Part shown: in pieces, positions 1 through 7,162 of the stretch
How the letters are laid out: the number at the start of each line of letters is the position of its first letter
Position numbering within the stretch: position 1 is the stretch's first letter
Origin: Nitrospinaceae bacterium
Lineage (GTDB): Bacteria; Nitrospinota; Nitrospinia; Nitrospinales; VA-1
NCBI GenBank assembly: GCA_029261635.1
Contig: JAJDAW010000070.1
Span: forward strand, 1-37,857
DNA: 37,857 bases
Direction of reading: 5' to 3'
The notes under the pieces: generated by a model
What the model was told of the DNA's origin: nothing
Seen by the model: the letters and a program-made list of their open reading frames with translations, nothing else
The model's database searches: none
Translations under genes and position numbers: made by a program

Positions 1-155
1 GTGGCCTGTATGAGATTCGACTAAACCTGACCCCACTAGAGGATCCCGGCATTGATTGCATATAGCGGGGACCCCAGGGACTATATCAGCTAAAAGGTTT
101 TCAATTCCGCAAGCTGCGCACTCAATCAATAAAGATTTTTCAACAGGCATGGAAT

Positions 156-524
156 TTAGGAATCTGAGCCTTCTGGAAATATTTTGGACATATCGCCCAT
201 TTTCTCCATAGCTTCTTCTTTAGACATTTTGGTGATATCGATACCCATTTCGGCGAGAGCACCGGAGAATGGACATTTGCTGGCACCACTTTTTGGTTCT
301 TCTCCTTCAGCCTGTGCAGCGGGCTTTTCCGTCTCAATTTCACCGGCTTCTGCCATGATGATCCAATGCATTGATTCGATCGTCTGCTGTTTTTCAGTGG
401 TTAGCTTTTGCAAGGTTTCCTTGGTTTCCGGATGGGTTACCATTGCAGCGGCTTCCTGATATTTTTCTAAGGCTTTCTTTTCAAATTCAACAGCTTCTTT
501 CAATGCTGCGGCAGAGTTGGACAT
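156..524 (-). CDS. Small ferritin-like (rubrerythrin-type) protein
   Basis: A 122-residue protein. The first ~60 residues form a two-helix hairpin rich in Glu, Lys and Ala. Helix 1 carries Glu13, Glu15, Glu20 and Tyr22; helix 2 carries an E-x-x-H pair (Glu50, His53), the iron-binding pattern of rubrerythrins and encapsulated ferritins. Only one helical pair is present, so a di-iron site would need dimerisation, as in encapsulated ferritins. Residues ~65-122 are a low-complexity acidic tail containing a single Cys-Pro-Phe (84-86) and a Met/Lys-rich end. I chose ATG 524 because an AGGAGA ribosome site sits just upstream; an in-frame start at 605 would add an unlikely 27 residues. No encapsulin gene is in the window. 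An iron or peroxide role is inferred from the fold. The 155 bases before the stop hold nothing I recognise. Confidence 0.72.
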   Translation of the reverse strand: MSNSAAALKEAVEFEKKALEKYQEAAAMVTHPETKETLQKLTTEKQQTIESMHWIIMAEAGEIETEKPAAQAEGEEPKSGASKCPFSGALAEMGIDITKMSKEEAMEKMGDMSKIFPEGSDS

Positions 525-678
525 TGTCACGTCTCCTGACAAATAAGGGTAATTAAATTCATTCTGGAATAGTAAAATATACCAAATACGGCATCCAAAT
601 AGCAAGTCGACCTTTTATAGTTTACCTATACAAGAAAGATTGATCGAAAAAAAGAATATATCTTTGGGGCAATAGGTT

Positions 679-1356
679 CTAGTACATTAGCTGTTGGTAA
701 TCTTTCAGCCGTTTCCCTTTTTCATCTCGAAAACAGTTCTCTGTAATTTTCATTTTATGCATTCTGTCTAAACGAAAATTTCTAAAGTCGTTGCGCATTT
801 CGCACCACCCTAGTAGCAGCCAGACGGGGCCAAAAAATGCGAGGCATAAGGGACGCACTTGTCTATTGGATTGTTTACCATCTTCTCTTTTATAGCTGAA
901 TTCTACGAAATTCTTGCTCCGGATGGCTCGGCGAAGTCCTGTAAAGTCTATTGTGACCAGGGGTTTTGCCTGTGACGGCAAGGAGAATAAAAAGGTCTTG
1001 GCAATTTCTCCCTGCAAACTTTCTGGGAGTACGCTGGTAATTTTGTCTATGGCTTGATGGGCAGCTTGACTGAGCCCTTTATCTCCCCAGCTTTCGACCA
1101 TTTGTGCACCCAGCATTAACGCGTCTAATTCTTCGATATCAAACATCAATGGGCGAACTATATAGTCTCTGTCCAGCATATAGCCCACTCCTGCTTCTCC
1201 AATGATCGGGACGCCTGATGCCCCTAAATCAGCGATATCACGATAAACGGTGCGAGTGCTGACTTCCAGTGTATCTGCAAGCGATTGCGCTGTGACCACG
1301 CTTCTTCTTGCTTTAAGGTGTTCAACGATACGAAATAGTCGGTCTGCTCTGCGCAT
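679..1356 (-). CDS. WYL-domain (YafY-type) HTH transcriptional regulator
   Basis: A 225-residue DNA-binding regulator. The N-terminal ~60 residues are the winged-helix HTH of this family (RADRLF, then TVYRDIADL as recognition helix). Residues ~130-200 form a WYL-like sensory domain with the WLLLGW and FRNFRLDRM stretches. Family members usually bind an effector through the WYL domain and repress a divergently transcribed neighbour and themselves. That matches the layout: the VOC/tag genes run the other way from position 1486, with a palindrome between. The ATG at 1356 follows an AAGGAGA site. Its own promoter has a consensus -10 and a near-consensus -35 that overlaps the palindrome, so autoregulation is likely. 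The ligand cannot be told from sequence. Confidence 0.9.
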   Translation of the reverse strand: MRRADRLFRIVEHLKARRSVVTAQSLADTLEVSTRTVYRDIADLGASGVPIIGEAGVGYMLDRDYIVRPLMFDIEELDALMLGAQMVESWGDKGLSQAAHQAIDKITSVLPESLQGEIAKTFLFSLPSQAKPLVTIDFTGLRRAIRSKNFVEFSYKREDGKQSNRQVRPLCLAFFGPVWLLLGWCEMRNDFRNFRLDRMHKMKITENCFRDEKGKRLKDYQQLMY

Positions 1357-1377
1357 CCCATCTCCTTTTTTGTTTTA

Positions 1378-1406
1378 ATTATACAATGCTGCCACACTAC
1401 TGACAA
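1378..1406 (-). promoter_or_regulatory. Sigma-70 promoter of the WYL regulator
   Basis: Read on the minus strand: -35 TTGTCA (1406-1401), 17-bp spacer, -10 TATAAT (1383-1378), 22 bp before the ATG at 1356. The -35 lies inside the 1394-1423 palindrome. Confidence 0.75.
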
Positions 1407-1423
1407 TATGCTGTCAGCAGTGT
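1394..1423. promoter_or_regulatory. Palindromic operator between WYL regulator and VOC gene
   Basis: Inverted repeat with 12-bp arms (ACACTACTGACA and TGTCAGCAGTGT, one mismatch) around a 6-bp centre. The inner arms CTGACA/TGTCAG are perfect. It overlaps the regulator's -35 and lies ~65 bp upstream of the VOC gene start. It is the obvious binding site for the adjacent HTH regulator, acting on both directions; this is inferred from symmetry and position. Confidence 0.72.
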
Positions 1424-1485
1424 TGCTCATAATGTTGAGATAGTCCGCAATCAAAGCGGAAATAACTTAACTTTGGAGAACTTTT

Positions 1486-1947
1486 ATGGGTACGATTCCT
1501 GATGGATTCACTTCTGTAACACCATTTATCACTTTTGATGACACCACAAAGGCTGTTGAGTTTTATAAAAAAGCTTTGGGTGCAGTAGAAAAGTTGACCT
1601 TTCCAGCCCCCGATGGAACATTGATGTATGCTGAAATCCAGATAGGAACAGCTCGATTAATGATGGGTATGCCTTGTCCTGAAACGGGAACAGAATCTAC
1701 AAAGCTTGCTAAAGATTTAAGGGGTTCCTCGGTTTCTTTTTATGTTTATGTGGAGAATGTGGAAGCCGCAATTGAGAAAGCAAAAGATGCAGGTATGAAC
1801 GAGAAAAAAGGAATTGTAGATATGTTTTGGGGTGATCGCATGGGCACGCTTACCGATCCATTTGATATTGAATGGACGATAGCTCAGCATATACGCGATG
1901 TTTCACCTGAAGATATGCAAGAAGCTATGAAAACAATGTGTGCTTAA
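1486..1947 (+). CDS. VOC-family (PhnB/glyoxalase-like) protein
   Basis: A 153-residue single-module vicinal-oxygen-chelate protein of the PhnB/3-demethylubiquinone-like type. It opens with the typical VTPFITFDDTTKAVEFYKKA segment, has MYAEIQIG and a Met-rich strand mid-protein, and ends with the WGDRMGTLTDPFDIEW block that marks this family. Members bind metal or small hydrophobic ligands; many have no assigned reaction. A GGAGAA site precedes the ATG. It is the first gene of a plus-strand run (VOC, VOC, tag) facing the WYL regulator across a palindrome, so its expression is probably controlled by that regulator. A role in detoxifying electrophiles alongside the alkylation-repair gene is plausible but unproven. 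Confidence 0.88.
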   Translation: MGTIPDGFTSVTPFITFDDTTKAVEFYKKALGAVEKLTFPAPDGTLMYAEIQIGTARLMMGMPCPETGTESTKLAKDLRGSSVSFYVYVENVEAAIEKAKDAGMNEKKGIVDMFWGDRMGTLTDPFDIEWTIAQHIRDVSPEDMQEAMKTMCA

Positions 1948-2009
1948 ATACTACGAAGGCAGGCGGGTTTATCCCGCTTGCTTTCGCAATATTAAAAGGA
2001 GGAATTTTT

Positions 2010-2360
2010 ATGGGAAACATAAATAACAGCATCAACTATATCGAGCTCCCTATGGTAAAAAATGCCGAGACTAAAAAATTCTACCAGCAGGCGTTTGAAT
2101 GGGAGTTTGCAGATTGGGGGCCGGACTACATTAGTTTTTCCGGGGCAAATATTGATGGCGGGTTCAATGGTATGGGAGATGCGCAAATATCTAATCCCGG
2201 TATCCTTGTTGTTCTTTATGCAAGCGACCTTGGTAAAAAACTGAAAGAGGTGATTCAGGCAGGAGGAGAGATTTTAAAGTCAATTTATGAATTTCCCGGC
2301 GGGAAAAGATTTCACTTTCTCGATCCTAATGGGAATGAGTTGGCAGTATGGTCAGAATAA
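2010..2360 (+). CDS. VOC-family (glyoxalase/bleomycin-resistance fold) protein
   Basis: A 116-residue VOC protein distinct from the preceding one. Features are INYIELPM at the N-terminus, KKFYQQAFEWEF, a central Gly-rich GGFNGMG stretch, and the closing FHFLDPNGNELAVWSE block in which Glu is the usual metal ligand. It has no transmembrane or export signal. I chose ATG 2010 because a very strong AAAGGAGGA site (1995-2003) lies 6 bases upstream; an earlier in-frame start would run back into the preceding gene. The gap to the first VOC gene is 62 bp and to tag 19 bp, so all three are likely one transcript. Substrate unknown. Confidence 0.88.
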   Translation: MGNINNSINYIELPMVKNAETKKFYQQAFEWEFADWGPDYISFSGANIDGGFNGMGDAQISNPGILVVLYASDLGKKLKEVIQAGGEILKSIYEFPGGKRFHFLDPNGNELAVWSE

Positions 2361-2379
2361 ATTTCAGAGGAAATGGTAA

Positions 2380-2949
2380 ATGAAAAAACGATGCGCATGG
2401 GTGGGGCATAATTCCAAACCCCTGGATATTGAGTACCATGATGAAGAGTGGGGTGTTCCCGTTCACGATGATAAAACATTGTTCGAGTTTCTTATTTTAG
2501 AGGGTGCGCAGGCAGGGCTTAGCTGGACTACGATTCTAAATAAGCGCGAGAACTACCGCAAAGCCTATAATAAATTCGATCCCAAAAAAGTGGCAAAGTT
2601 CGACGATGCCAAACAACAGAAACTCCTGCAAGACCGGGGAATTGTGCGTAATAGATTGAAGGTGGCCGCTTCGGTCACCAATGCCAGAGTGTTTTTAGAA
2701 GTGCAGAAGGAATTTGGCAGCTTCGATAAATATATCTGGGGCTTTATAGGAGGTAAGCCTCGAAAAAATAAATGGAAATCGATGGATCAAATTCCAGCGA
2801 CTACAAAAGAATCAGATTTCATGAGCAAAGATTTAAAAAAACGCGGATTCAAATTTGTCGGTTCCACCATCTGCTACGCCTTCATGCAAGCCACGGGTAT
2901 GGTGAACGACCACACAACAGATTGTTTTAGATACAAGGCTAAGCCTTGA
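2380..2949 (+). CDS. tag: DNA-3-methyladenine glycosylase I
   Basis: A 189-residue base-excision-repair enzyme that removes 3-methyladenine from alkylated DNA in the cytoplasm. The length matches E. coli Tag. Family signatures are intact: RCAWVG with zinc ligand Cys5, EYHDEEWG with His20, LEGAQAGLSWTTIL (catalytic Glu region), and MVNDHTTDC near the C-terminus supplying the remaining His and Cys zinc ligands. The ATG follows an AGAGGAAA site. It is the last gene of the VOC-VOC-tag run, so an alkylation or electrophile stress response under the WYL regulator is a reasonable inference. Identification is secure; the regulation is not shown. Confidence 0.97.
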   Translation: MKKRCAWVGHNSKPLDIEYHDEEWGVPVHDDKTLFEFLILEGAQAGLSWTTILNKRENYRKAYNKFDPKKVAKFDDAKQQKLLQDRGIVRNRLKVAASVTNARVFLEVQKEFGSFDKYIWGFIGGKPRKNKWKSMDQIPATTKESDFMSKDLKKRGFKFVGSTICYAFMQATGMVNDHTTDCFRYKAKP

Positions 2950-3051
2950 GGAGGGATATGCAATCAAAAGTTCATCCATTTTCAAGCAATGTGTTGTATT
3001 AGGGAAACCACAACTTGAAGTCAAGAATGGACTGATATATTTATAAAACTA

Positions 3052-3492
3052 TTATGGTTTTGCAAAGCTAGTCACCCCATCGTGCCTTATCGATAATATC
3101 CAAGAAAACGTTTCATCAAAAATGTCTATATCATCTGCGCTGGGATACCAAATGTCATTAAAGTGTTTTTCAAGATCATTCACCTTGAATCTATCTACAT
3201 CATCATATCTATACCAATTTAAATAAACACAGCTATTTGGCTGAATATTATGATCGCGCAATAAATCTAGCAAACTAAAGCTATCATCTGATGAACTAAC
3301 ACCATCAACAATCAATGCAATTGTGTTTATTTTTTCAACTAATTTTAATAAGTCGTTGTTTTGATTTAATAGAAATTTTTCAAATAAATTCTTTTGTAGA
3401 TCAGATAAGTCTGCTTTTTTAAGCGAATAATACTCAGGGAAAACTTTATCAGGGTATTCGTTTTTAAAATGCATAATTTTAAATTCTTGCAT
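3052..3492 (-). CDS. Hypothetical protein in AT-rich block
   Basis: A 146-residue cytosolic protein that I do not recognise. It is rich in Asp, Phe, Tyr and Trp: a Leu/Lys helical N-terminal half, a hydrophobic strand (NTIALIVDG), an NWYRYDDVDRF segment, and an acidic DDIDIFDETFSWIL stretch near the end. Small acidic single-domain proteins of this shape are common among immunity proteins, but there is no toxin next to it and I do not assign that role. The reading frame is markedly AT-rich compared with tag, suggesting a different origin. It starts a minus-strand block and is followed only by the 3' end of tag. The upstream 15 bases include AAGGGGTCAAG, also seen near other orphan genes here. 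Confidence 0.6.
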   Translation of the reverse strand: MQEFKIMHFKNEYPDKVFPEYYSLKKADLSDLQKNLFEKFLLNQNNDLLKLVEKINTIALIVDGVSSSDDSFSLLDLLRDHNIQPNSCVYLNWYRYDDVDRFKVNDLEKHFNDIWYPSADDIDIFDETFSWILSIRHDGVTSFAKP

Positions 3493-3522
3493 TAACTTGA
3501 CCCCTTAACTTAATAGGGAAAT

Positions 3523-3999
3523 TTATTTACTGCAATATAAGCTCAAGGCAAACCATTTGCTTTCACTTGTTCTTAAAGTGGATTTAAAAATCGAAGGAAT
3601 CTCTAAACCACGTTCACAGTCAAAAAGAATATGGGTAGATTGGCTATAATCTATTCCATTCCTTCTAACATCCAGACTAGAAATACATTTATTGCTGGAA
3701 GTTTTTTTATCTCTCTCGCTTATTACTGTTGCCTGCCATTTATCACTTGATGAATTAAATGAAAAACTAGAATGCCCTTCTAGCCAATTTTTCTCACTGC
3801 CGTTAGGCTCTACTTTTTTAAGTTGGTAAATTTCTAATGGTTTGATTTTTTTGTTCTCGACTTCGATCACACATTTCCCCCAAGGCTCTTCTTTATTTTT
3901 TTGAGCAACTTGATATTCGAGCGACGCGCAATTGTTTAGGATTGCAGCAGAAGCTAGTAGCAGGAAAAAGTATAAAAATTGTATTCTCCAAAATGCCAT
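3523..3999 (-). CDS. Hypothetical exported protein
   Basis: A 158-residue protein. After a short charged start (MAFWRIQF) it has a hydrophobic segment of ~18 residues ending near LNNCAS, so it is probably exported or membrane-tethered; the cysteine is not in a classical lipobox. The mature part is Lys/Ser-rich with four further cysteines (KCVIEV, NKCISS, FDCERG, LYCSK), which could form two disulfides outside the cytoplasm. I chose ATG 3999 because GTGGAG lies directly upstream; a longer reading to 4035 runs back into the preceding gene. It is 10 bp after the stop of the gene at 4010-4411 and likely co-transcribed. I cannot name the family. Confidence 0.6.
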   Translation of the reverse strand: MAFWRIQFLYFFLLLASAAILNNCASLEYQVAQKNKEEPWGKCVIEVENKKIKPLEIYQLKKVEPNGSEKNWLEGHSSFSFNSSSDKWQATVISERDKKTSSNKCISSLDVRRNGIDYSQSTHILFDCERGLEIPSIFKSTLRTSESKWFALSLYCSK

Positions 4000-4009
4000 T
4001 TTGACTCCA

Positions 4010-4411
4010 CTAATGATCTCCGCTATTGCCGTCATAACCGCTTATTGAAGAGCCCCCATCGTCGGGGTTGCTACCAAAACTACCACCGCTCACCTCATTT
4101 GTCAGAAGAAGCATTTCATTTGCGGTGAAATTGGTATCTCCGCCAAAAAATTTATCGCCTACTTCTTGTTTTAAACTTTTAAAATCAAATTCGCCTTCAA
4201 TTTCTTTGGGATTTTGATAGAGGGATTGTTTTTCAATGAACATGGCATAGGCATATCCAATGTAATAATCATTGATTCCATAAATGCTAATGGTCTTTTT
4301 TATTTGTTTTGGCGTGTAGGATTTCAGTTTGCCATATCTTGCTTTTAAAAGTGGCCCCAGTTTATTGATATAGGATTTTAAGGCGACGTATTTTTTAATT
4401 CGTTCGAACAT
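4010..4411 (-). CDS. Hypothetical protein with Ser/Gly-rich tail
   Basis: A 133-residue soluble protein. The first ~65 residues are basic and helical (MFERIKKY, LLKARYGK, YTPKQIKKTI, YYIGYAYAMF), and the last ~45 are a low-complexity Gly/Ser/Asp/Asn tail (GGSFGSNPDDGGSSISGYDG). This two-part layout recurs in short uncharacterised bacterial proteins, but I cannot name a function. The stop codon is 10 bp upstream of the next gene's start, so it heads a two-gene unit with the exported protein at 3523-3999. No signal peptide or membrane segment. Confidence 0.6.
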   Translation of the reverse strand: MFERIKKYVALKSYINKLGPLLKARYGKLKSYTPKQIKKTISIYGINDYYIGYAYAMFIEKQSLYQNPKEIEGEFDFKSLKQEVGDKFFGGDTNFTANEMLLLTNEVSGGSFGSNPDDGGSSISGYDGNSGDH

Positions 4412-4539
4412 ATACTTATTCCAAAGAATGATTTTAAAACCATTTTTTTAAATATTGTGTTCTGGAGTTAGAGTGGCAATTTTATGCATCACCTCTTTAC
4501 CTTTACAAGAAAATGCTTGTCTCCCTTTTTTTTAACTGG

Positions 4540-4917
4540 CTATCGGGAAGGCCAAAACTTTGGGATTGATTCCACTGGCAAGTTTTTGTAATAAAACAAA
4601 AAGCTATATTTAATTAGCCAGCTACCTGCAAAACCAATAAAAACAAAAATCATACTTATATTAGGAAAATTTTTTACATATACAATTAAAACCCCATTTC
4701 CTACAGTCATCAAAGACATTAAGCTGCAAACCCAAAAAGCCAACTTGTCCGATTCTTTTATTAATTCATTTTTATCTTTAAAGAATAAGTGATCAGGGTC
4801 GATCGTAAACGAAAAATTTCTCTTGTAACTATTGTGAAATAAACCATATAAAAACATCAGGCCTAATATCAAAAGACCGAACCCCAACGCAAAATTAATT
4901 ATTATTTCTTCCGGCAT
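4540..4917 (-). CDS. Small integral membrane protein of unknown function
   Basis: A 125-residue protein with about three membrane segments: residues ~7-28 (FALGFGLLILGLMFLYGLF), ~60-80 (FWVCSLMSLMTVGNGVLIVYV) and ~86-106 (ISMIFVFIGFAGSWLI). A charged loop between the first two contains FTIDPDHLFFKDKNELIKESDK. I see no enzymatic motif. The gene is AT-rich like its neighbours and stands alone between 100-130 bp gaps. Family not recognised. Confidence 0.55.
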   Translation of the reverse strand: MPEEIIINFALGFGLLILGLMFLYGLFHNSYKRNFSFTIDPDHLFFKDKNELIKESDKLAFWVCSLMSLMTVGNGVLIVYVKNFPNISMIFVFIGFAGSWLIKYSFLFYYKNLPVESIPKFWPSR

Positions 4918-5015
4918 AAAAAATTAAATTGCCTTTAAAATAGAGAAAACCATTAGATTGTTATTGCTGAAAGAAATTTGCAACATACCGTCAATAGTGA
5001 GCTTGACCTCTTTAT

Positions 5016-6377
5016 TTATAAAATTTGTTTTCCAACGCCGGCTTTATCCAGTAAATTTCTGATTGCATTGTCAGTAGCTAGATCCAGAGCATCTTCCCCG
5101 TGTTCATCCTTGGCATTGATGTTGGCACCATTTTCGATCAACATTTGGACTATTTTTAAATTGCTTCCTTGTACCGCTTGAAGGAGAGGAGTGGACCCAC
5201 ATCCCAGTTCTATATTGACCTCCGCTCCCTTTCGAAGCAGGGCTTCCACCAAACTAGAACTACCATCGCTTGAGGAATTTAAAGGATCAACCGCTAGCCC
5301 TAAAGGTGAAGCCCCACAGTCGATGGCATTCACACCCGCGCCCTTTTTTATCAATTCTAAGGCAATTTTTATTTGTCTCTTTGAAACTGCCTCTAATAAG
5401 GGGGTTTGGCCTGCGATATCGATTGCGTTAACATCTGCTCCGCTACGAATTAACTCTGAAACTATGTCTACTTTTCCCTCTGAAATTCCCATTAATAAAG
5501 GAGTTTGACCTACGATGTCGGTTGCGTTAACGTTTGCCCCATTTCGAATTAATTCTGAAACAATATTGATAGAACCCTTCGACACCGCAATGAACAATGC
5601 CGTCTCGCCAAGTAAGTCTTTTGCGTCCACCTCGGCTCCATCCAACAGTAATTGGCGGACTTCTTGAATGTCCTCCGAAGTAGTCGCTTGCATGAGAGGA
5701 GTTATGCTAAATATTGTGAATAGGCCTACGATTGTGAGCCCAAAAATCAGGATGCTGTATGTCAAGATTCCGAAATCCCCTGCGGACACCGAAGTCTGTA
5801 TTATCCGGTCAGGCTGCTTATCTTGTTCAGTTTTCCAATAAACATTTAGAACTTTCTGTACCTGCCACAAAATATAAGTTTCCCCAAAAACATAAAAGAC
5901 TGTGGACCCTATAAGGATAGATGCCATGGTTGGGTTGGGAACGTTTGAGAACAGGCTGATCAAGAAGGAAGGAATGATAAAAATAGAATAAATCCAAGTC
6001 AATTGGGTTGGTGAAAAAGTTAACGAGCAACCGGCCTCGCTGGCATATTGTTTAATCGTGCGAATTTGAAGAAACCAAAAAAGAAGGAGAATGGCTGTTG
6101 GTAAAAAGACTCCTCCCAGTATTGAGATTATAGTTAAAGGGTTTTCCTTCGCGACAATTAATTCGGTGAATAACAGGGAGACAATTAAAGGCAAAAGGGC
6201 AAAACCTAGAGCCCTCCAGCCTGCTTTTACGTTTAAATTTTTATGGTTTTTAAAATGCTTATAATTTCGATAGAACCAATATGGTGCGTAAAAAGAAAAT
6301 GTCAGTGCTTGCCAGAATATAAGATGCCCCAGAGTTCTAGAGTTACCCGATAAATTCTTATTTTCCTGTGTGATCAT
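5016..6377 (-). CDS. Multi-pass membrane protein with C-terminal ankyrin repeats
   Basis: A 453-residue two-part protein. Residues ~15-235 hold five or six hydrophobic segments (from FWQALTFSFYAPYWFY through LTYSILIFGLTIVGLFTIF); the opening resembles the DUF4234-type start of small bacterial membrane proteins. From about residue 228 there are six ankyrin units with the usual pattern of TPLL start, LL..GA turn and VNA/DVNA end (for example GANVNATD, GADVNAID, GANINAKD). One unit is stretched by a Ser/Asp-rich insert (LNSSSDGSSS). Ankyrin repeats mediate protein-protein contacts; here they would face one side of the inner membrane. No partner is evident. The ATG at 6377 is 13 codons before the first hydrophobic stretch. 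Confidence 0.8.
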   Translation of the reverse strand: MITQENKNLSGNSRTLGHLIFWQALTFSFYAPYWFYRNYKHFKNHKNLNVKAGWRALGFALLPLIVSLLFTELIVAKENPLTIISILGGVFLPTAILLLFWFLQIRTIKQYASEAGCSLTFSPTQLTWIYSIFIIPSFLISLFSNVPNPTMASILIGSTVFYVFGETYILWQVQKVLNVYWKTEQDKQPDRIIQTSVSAGDFGILTYSILIFGLTIVGLFTIFSITPLMQATTSEDIQEVRQLLLDGAEVDAKDLLGETALFIAVSKGSINIVSELIRNGANVNATDIVGQTPLLMGISEGKVDIVSELIRSGADVNAIDIAGQTPLLEAVSKRQIKIALELIKKGAGVNAIDCGASPLGLAVDPLNSSSDGSSSLVEALLRKGAEVNIELGCGSTPLLQAVQGSNLKIVQMLIENGANINAKDEHGEDALDLATDNAIRNLLDKAGVGKQIL

Positions 6378-6678
6378 TTCTTGACCTCAATAAACTTAAC
6401 TTAAAAAAGATATTTGTATTCTTTTTGTGGTGTGATGGAGCTCAAATTGCCATTCGCGTCATACGTGAAATTTATTTCGCGCAGGTCTGGCAATATCTGT
6501 TTTGTTACCCGACAAAGAGGGTTTAGTGTATGGGAATCATTTTTATTTCAATCGGGTTTACCGAACCCTATACCTCTATAAATGATGGGTCAAGGGATAG
6601 TTTTCAGATATCCGATAAAACGCGAAATTACATCGGTTTTCAGGTAATATTTTTTGCTGGGAATAGACCACCCCATGC
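6378..6678. other. Non-coding stretch upstream of tandem repeat
   Basis: About 300 bp between the ankyrin gene start (minus strand) and the tandem repeat. A possible reading frame beginning at 6530 runs through the repeat copies and has no recognisable content, so I treat it as chance. The segment presumably holds the ankyrin gene promoter, but I see no convincing -35/-10 pair. Confidence 0.4.
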
Positions 6679-6866
6679 CGCTCTTACAGGGGAAGCGGTA
6701 TTTACAAACCTATGGCAAAAGGCTCAATTGCATTTGCTGGCTTTATGGGTACCGACCCATTGGCTCCACGCCGCCCCTTACAGGGGAAGCGGTATTTACA
6801 AACCTATGGTAAAAGGCTCAATCGCATTTACTGGCTTTATGGGTACCGACCCATTGGCCCCACGCC
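6679..6866. repeat. Two-copy 94-bp tandem repeat with conserved hairpins
   Basis: Copies at ~6679-6772 and ~6773-6866, differing by four substitutions and one indel near the start. Each copy has ATGGGT-ACCG-ACCCAT (6745-6760 and 6839-6854), a GC-rich CCGC/GCGG hairpin around TTACAGGGG, and a 5-bp stem that is GCAAA/TTTGC in copy 1 (6715-6719/6733-6737) and GTAAA/TTTAC in copy 2 (6809-6813/6827-6831). Two of the four substitutions therefore compensate each other. It lies ~100 bp upstream of the small ORF before purH and could be part of an untranslated leader or a separate structured RNA. I do not recognise a known RNA family. Confidence 0.85.
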
Positions 6867-6970
6867 GAGAGGGTGGGATTTTTATTTGAAAAGGGTTGGA
6901 AAAAGTGTAGACTTCGGCCTTCAATCGTTCCCGATTTCAGAATCTGTAAATTTAAGGCAAGGTGTACATT

Positions 6971-7147
6971 ATGAGCGATGCAGACCAAAAAAAAGATATT
7001 CCTGATGCTCCTGAGCAAAAAGAAGAGCCTGGTCTGATGGAATCGTATGGGTCTTTCCCTGTATGGTCTTTAAAGTTGATTGATGCGTTGACCCCAGAAT
7101 TTCTGATTACCAAGGGACCCGTTGAGAAGAAAAAACTTCCCCAGTAA
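6971..7147 (+). CDS. Small conserved-looking ORF preceding purH
   Basis: A 58-residue hydrophilic protein. The first ~25 residues are charged (MSDADQKKDIPDAPEQKEEP); the second half contains SYGSFPVWSLKLIDALTPEF and a Lys-rich end. I chose ATG 6971 because AAGG lies 8 bases upstream; a GTG at 6962 would leave no room for a ribosome site. The stop at 7147 is 15 bp before purH, which itself lacks a clear Shine-Dalgarno sequence, so the small ORF may couple translation into purH. No family recognised. Confidence 0.6.
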   Translation: MSDADQKKDIPDAPEQKEEPGLMESYGSFPVWSLKLIDALTPEFLITKGPVEKKKLPQ

Positions 7148-7162
7148 CAACTTCCAAATAAA

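Noticed and set aside
36-47. CTAGAGGATCCC, identical to part of a common cloning-vector polylinker
   Set aside because: Only 12-13 bases match and the flanks do not continue as vector; a chance match near the window edge is more likely than contamination.
6530-6889. Open frame running through the 94-bp repeat with recurring Gly-Thr-Asp-Pro-Leu-Ala-Pro peptides
   Set aside because: The repetition comes from the DNA repeat; frames in other phases are equally open, there is no domain, and compensatory changes point to structure rather than coding.
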